The notes beneath the pieces were generated by a model. It saw nothing but the letters and a program-made list of their open reading frames with translations. It had not been told where the DNA came from and ran no database searches. DNA of 64,000 nt from NCBI GenBank assembly GCA_002205965.3, contig NADL03000624.1, positions 1,228,440-1,292,439 of the forward strand, in the 5' to 3' direction. The position numbers and the translations under genes were made by a program. Shown piece by piece: positions 59,315 through 64,000 of this stretch (position 1 is its first letter; the number at the start of each line of letters is the position of its first letter). Source of the stretch: Kappaphycus alvarezii (lineage: Eukaryota; Rhodophyta; Florideophyceae; Gigartinales; Solieriaceae).

Positions 59315-60655
59315 TAATGGGAATCGGGAGGGTGAAGGACTTTGCTGGACGGATGAAGTTGCGGGCTTGGCTACCCAGAATTTACTCGGAAACTCTAAAA
59401 TCCTGACCTTAATAAACCTTGCAACTACTTTCTAGCTTACTGCGTCCATTAAAAGACCCGCAAACTTTTGCCATTTGAGCGGATTTCAAGATCCTGGCCC
59501 GGTGATAACAGTCATAAGGGGCAATTTTGGAACTGTTTCCAAAGTTGACACATTTGTGTAAACAGGTTGGCCCAATACACACATCAATACAGTACCTTGT
59601 TTTGCAGACTTATCGGAACCGGATTCCTTGTGCCAGAATAACGGACTCAATCCGTCATAGGTGAAATAGAATACATAACTGATTTTGGATGCAGTCGGTC
59701 CAATCTTCATCATAATTACGAACCTATACATATGAATGAAATCACATAACTGATTTTTGGATGCAGATGTACAAATCAGTATCATACTAGAAACCACATA
59801 CGTATGATGGAATCACATAACTGATTTTTGGATGCAGTTGTAAAACCAATAGCATAACTAGAAACCACATACGTATGATGGAATTACATAACTGAATTTT
59901 GGATGCAGTTGTACAAACCAATAGCATAACTAGAAACCACATACGTATGATGGAATCACATAACTGATTTCTGGATGCAGCTGGATAAAACCCATAGTCA
60001 TAACTAGAAACCTCATACGTATGATGGAATCACATAACTTAATTTTGGATGAAGCTGGATAAAACCATAGTCATAACTAGAAACCTCATACGTAATATGA
60101 AATCAAATACCTCTTTCTAGGAGTCATGACAGTATTGCCATAATTGATCCTACTGTACAAACTCAAGTATAGTAAGAAGTATTGCCATAATTGTTTCGTA
60201 CTGTACAAACTCAAGTACAGTAAGAAGTACAGTACTTGGTATATTTACGATGTACCGTTCGAAGTACAGTTCCTCATTTGCACTAGTACAGTACGTGTAC
60301 ACCACATCCAAAAGGTTTCTACTCTTAGCTGTACCTCGTGTACATCACATACACAACTGCCACCACGTACACGTGTACATAGCTTCCCTCAGTATATCTC
60401 TCATACAGTATACTCCTCATCCACTTATAGTACCCTACCCCACGTAAAATCACCCCACAATTAACTTTTTGCCTCTTAGTCGCTGACCTCTCAAAATCAT
60501 ACTTTCGTCCCTGGGAACTTTGGATTCTTCCGAAATGCCTTAGGGCCACCCTTCAATCAACACGTGTGCATGTGTACACGTGGAACATTCCTCATGCCTC
60601 TCATGAGGTTTGGCACAGATGTGGGGTCATGTGATCGTCTTGCCAATCAACAACA
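59315..60655 (-). repeat. Isolated family A LTR
   Basis: Full-length (1,341 bp, six repeats at about 59655-60100) with an A integrase piece on one side and a B scrap on the other. No PBS follows its 3' edge, so it is not a normal 5' LTR of A2. It closely matches the A3 LTR. Confidence 0.8.
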
Positions 60656-60967
60656 ACCTTGTACTCTGCGAAAGTCACCACACTCTCGACATGGCACAAG
60701 AGAATGGCTCATGTAAGCAACCAGGGCATTGCATCTATGGTCAGGAACAATCTTGTGGACGGCATGCAGATCAGTGGCTCGGATACATCCTTAATATGCA
60801 CCTCATGCGTTCATGGAAAGGCTCATCGTTCTGCAGTGTCGAAAAAACGCACGACTGGTACAGCTGAAGCGAAGTTAGACCTTGTTCACAGTGACGTGTG
60901 TGGACCTATGGAGGTTTCCTCTGTTGCAGGGACACGCTACTTTGTCACATTCACGGACGATCACTCT
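60656..60967 (+). mobile_element. Family B integrase scrap (B5)
   Basis: 312 bases matching B integrase (WHKRMAHVSNQG, CTSCVHGKAHR, HSDVCGPMEV, TRYFVTFTDDHS), opposite in orientation to the A LTRs on both sides. Fossil fragment. Confidence 0.8.
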
Positions 60968-62320
60968 TAATGGGAATCGGGAGGGTGAAGGACTTTTGCT
61001 GGACGGATGAAGTTGCGGGCTTGGCTACCCAGAATTTACTCGGAACTCTAAAATCCTGACCTTAAATAAACCTTACAACTACTTTCTAAACTTACTGTGT
61101 CCATTAAAAGAATCCCGCAAACTTTTGCCATTTGAGCGGATTTCAAGATCCTGGCCCGGTGATAACAGTCATAAGGGGCAATTTTGGAACTGCTTCCAAA
61201 GTTGACACATTTGTGTAAACAGGTTGGCCCAATACACACATCAATACAGTACCTTGTTTTGCAGACTTATCGGAACCGGATTCCCTTGTGCCAGAATAAC
61301 GGACTCAATCCGTCATAGGTGAAATAGAATCACATAACTGATTTTGGATGCAGTCGGTCCAATCTTCATCATAATTACGAACCTCATACATATGATGAAA
61401 TCACATAACTGATTTTTGGATGCAGATGTACAAATCAGTATCATAACTAGAAACCACATACGTATGATGGAATCACATAACTGATTTTTGGATGCAGTTG
61501 TACAAACCAATAGCATAACTAGAAACCACATACGTATGATGGAATCACATAACTGAATTTTGGATGCAGTTGTACAAACCAATAGCATAACTAGAAACCA
61601 CATACGTATGATGGAATCACATAACTGATTTTCTGGATGCAGCTGGATAAAACCCATAGTCATAACTAGAAACCTCATACGTATGATGGAATCACATAAC
61701 TTAATTTTGGATGAAGCTGGATAAAACCCATAGTCATAACTAGAAACCTCATACGTAATATGAAATCAAATACCTCTTTCTAGGAGTCATGACAGTATTG
61801 CCATAATTGATTCCTACTGTACAAACTCAAGTATAGTAAGAAGTATTGCCATAATTGTTTCGTACTGTACAAACTCAAGTACAGTAAGAAGTACAGTACT
61901 TGGTATATTACGATGTACCTTTCGAAGTACAGTTCCTCATTTGGCACTAGTACAGTACGTGTACACCACATCCAAAAGGTTTCTACTCTTAGCTGTACCT
62001 CGTGTACATCACATACACAACTGCCACCACGTACACGTGTACATAGCTTCGCTCAGCATATCTCTCATACAGTATACTCCTCATCCACTTATAGTACCCT
62101 ACCCCACGTAAAATCACCCTATAATCAACATTTTGCCTCTAAGTCGCTGACCTCTCAAAATCGTGCTTTTGTCCCTGGGAACTTTGGTTTTCTTCCGAAA
62201 TGCCTTAGGGCCACCCTTCAATCAACACGTGTGCATGTGTACACGTGGAACATTCCTCATGCCTTTCATGAGGTTTGGCACAGATGTGGGTCATGTGATC
62301 GTCTTGCCAAATCAACAACA
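60968..62320 (-). repeat. 3' LTR of A3
   Basis: 1,353 bp, TGTTGTTGATTTGG to CCCATTA on the minus strand. Confidence 0.85.
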
Positions 62321-64000
62321 CCCCCTCTCGATTACATGACCTAAGCATCGTGCAGCCCTCCGAGGCCTAGAGATTTTATGCATTTTATGAATAGAATGCG
62401 ACCAAATGCTTGGTGAGTATATCTGCGGGCATATCTGTAGAAGGACGTGAAACAGTGAAACAATCTTTCGAGTCACAGCATCTCGGACAAAATGATATGA
62501 TATGTCAATGTGCTTCTTTCGCCTGTTCACTCCTTCGTTACCCGCAAACGCTATTGTACCAGCATTATCACACCATTGTAACTGTGCTGTCTTTCGACTT
62601 TCCAATGCGTCTGCAAGAAGGCACCTGAGCCAAGCTGCCTCTTTGCAAGCCTCACACAGTGCGATATACTCCGCTTCGCATGTGGATTTCGCAACGACCG
62701 TTTGTCTCCTAGATGACCAACTAATAGCTCCCCCACACAGTTTGAAAACTATCCACTGGTGGACTTTCTCGAGTCCAAGCAACCACCCCAGTCTGCATCG
62801 CTGAAGCCCTCTAGAATTTGCACTGGGAGATTTCCATCTAGAACTACACCTAGTGACAGCGTTCATTTGATATATCTCAGAACTCTTTTGGCTGCTTGCC
62901 AGTGGTCCTCGCGAGGGTTCTCACAGTGTTGGGACAGTTTCCCCACCACATATGCAAGATCTGGACGTGACCCTACCATAAGAAACATTAAGCAGCCAAT
63001 GATCTGTCGATATGGTACATCGCAATACGGGCTAGTTGACGTCTCAGGGTGTAATCCTTGTTCCATCGGAGTCCGCACGGGATTGCAACTGGCCATACCA
63101 AAACGTTTCAAAATGGACTTGGCATACTCTGTCTGCGAGATGCAGATCCGTCTAAGGACCCTTTTTCTACTTATTTCAAGCCCAATGCACTTTTTGGCCT
63201 CGCCTAAATCTTTCATCTCAAATCTCTTGTTCAGGCTCACCTTTCATGCAGGTCACGGCTTTCAGGTTACTTCCCGCAAGAAGCAAGTCATCCACATATA
63301 GGGCAATCAGCATTACGCCTTTTTCTGATATGTTTGTATATAGACAGGCGTCACTTCTCGTAGTCTTGAAGCCAAGCGTGTGAGTAAGGAAATCGTCTAT
63401 CTTTTTGTGCCATTGTCGACTCGCTTGCTTAAGACCATAGATAGCCTTGAGAAGTTTGCAAACATGATTGGGCCTGGAAGAGTCAACGATACCTTCAGGC
63501 TGCTCCATATAAATATCCTCTTCTAAGTCACCGTTCAGAAAGGCCGTGACCACGTCCATTTGATGAAGCTCTAAATCGAAGTGGGCTACAATCGCCAACA
63601 ACAATCGAATCGTTGTAAATTTGATCACCGGCGCAAAAGTCTCTGAGTAATCAATCCCCTCAATTTGTTGAAAGCCCCGCACAACCAGGCGACCTTTTCC
63701 CTTTTGAGTCAACGTGCCGTTAACGTCCGGCATGTCCTTCACAGTAAATACCCAGCGAGAAGTTAGAATATTGGCACCTTCCGATCGTGGCACTAGTGCC
63801 CAGGTTCTGTTTTTGCGTTAAGACTCTAGCTCCTTATCAATCGCTTTCTGCCAGAACTTTGGTTGTGGTCCATCCATCGCCTCTTTAAAGGAGTTTGGTA
63901 TGTTGATGTCGCCACAGGAAGGTGTGAGTAAGCTGGTTCCCACCAGGCCTGTCCACCACTGTCGGGTTGGGCGTCGTGAACGAGTGGAGCGGCGAGGTTC
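60968..64000 (-). mobile_element. Family A element A3, runs off the window
   Basis: On the minus strand: RT from beyond 63900 to about 63220, with QMDVVTAFLNGDLEEDIYM, YGLKQASRQWHKK and ALYVDDLLLAG; RT end and RNase H 62320-63240; polypurine tract; 3' LTR 60968-62320 (six repeats at about 61312-61760). A2 and A3 are close to A1 in pol. The visible part has several breaks. Confidence 0.8.

Noticed and set aside
59310-60660. Simple solo LTR with a CAAG target duplication
   Set aside because: Similar but unequal short flanks occur on the two sides, and the flanks belong to different families (A and B), so recombination explains it better.

Overview
This is eukaryotic nuclear DNA built almost entirely from Ty1/copia-type LTR retrotransposons: the domain order is gag, protease, integrase, reverse transcriptase, RNase H; gag carries a zinc knuckle; the RT has a YVDD box. 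The organism cannot be fixed from the sequence. A compact algal or other protist genome with copia expansions (red algae are one example) is a guess. The primer-binding sites match an internal, anticodon-side stretch of initiator tRNA-Met, the arrangement known from Drosophila copia.

Three families can be separated by protein and LTR. Family A has LTRs starting TGTTGTTGATT and ending CCCATTA, with an array of about 72-bp repeats inside. Family B has LTRs of about 1.2 kb starting TGTTGAAAA, a leader of about 1.5 kb, and a gag beginning MDDRGGG. Family C is seen only as integrase-end/RT/RNase H pieces. These names are local to this report.

Layout: 1-3803 is the only stretch that looks like host DNA, with an RluA-type pseudouridine synthase-like frame on the minus strand and some unassigned short frames. 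3804-6798 is an old B-type LTR split by a DNA transposon (4107-5970) with a DDE transposase relic. 6799-8255 is a minus-strand A fragment. 7894-22862 is a tandem array of a 4.465-kb mosaic unit (A gag piece, B-like LTR, C pol piece, A LTR), three full copies and part of a fourth. The fourth runs into element B1 (minus, 21653-29412). B1 is head to head with B2 (plus, 30124-38308); B2 in turn splits the 5' LTR of A1 (plus, about 29413-44643). A1 is followed by B3 (minus, 44647-53457), a B4 fragment (plus, 53458-55684), A2 (minus, 55685-59314), an isolated A LTR (59315-60655), a 312-bp B scrap (60656-60967) and A3 (minus, from 60968 past the window end).

The most unusual content lies in the leaders. 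Between its PBS and gag, A1 carries a 159+ codon frame with two dsRNA-binding-type C2H2 zinc fingers, preceded by candidate introns. A hairpin just upstream of gag is shared by families A and B and shows a compensatory base-pair change. The B leader has three copies of another stem-loop. B LTRs carry a tight cluster of E2F-like sites. All elements here are read as fossils; B1, B2 and B3 are close to one another and look recent, the LTR at 3804 much older.
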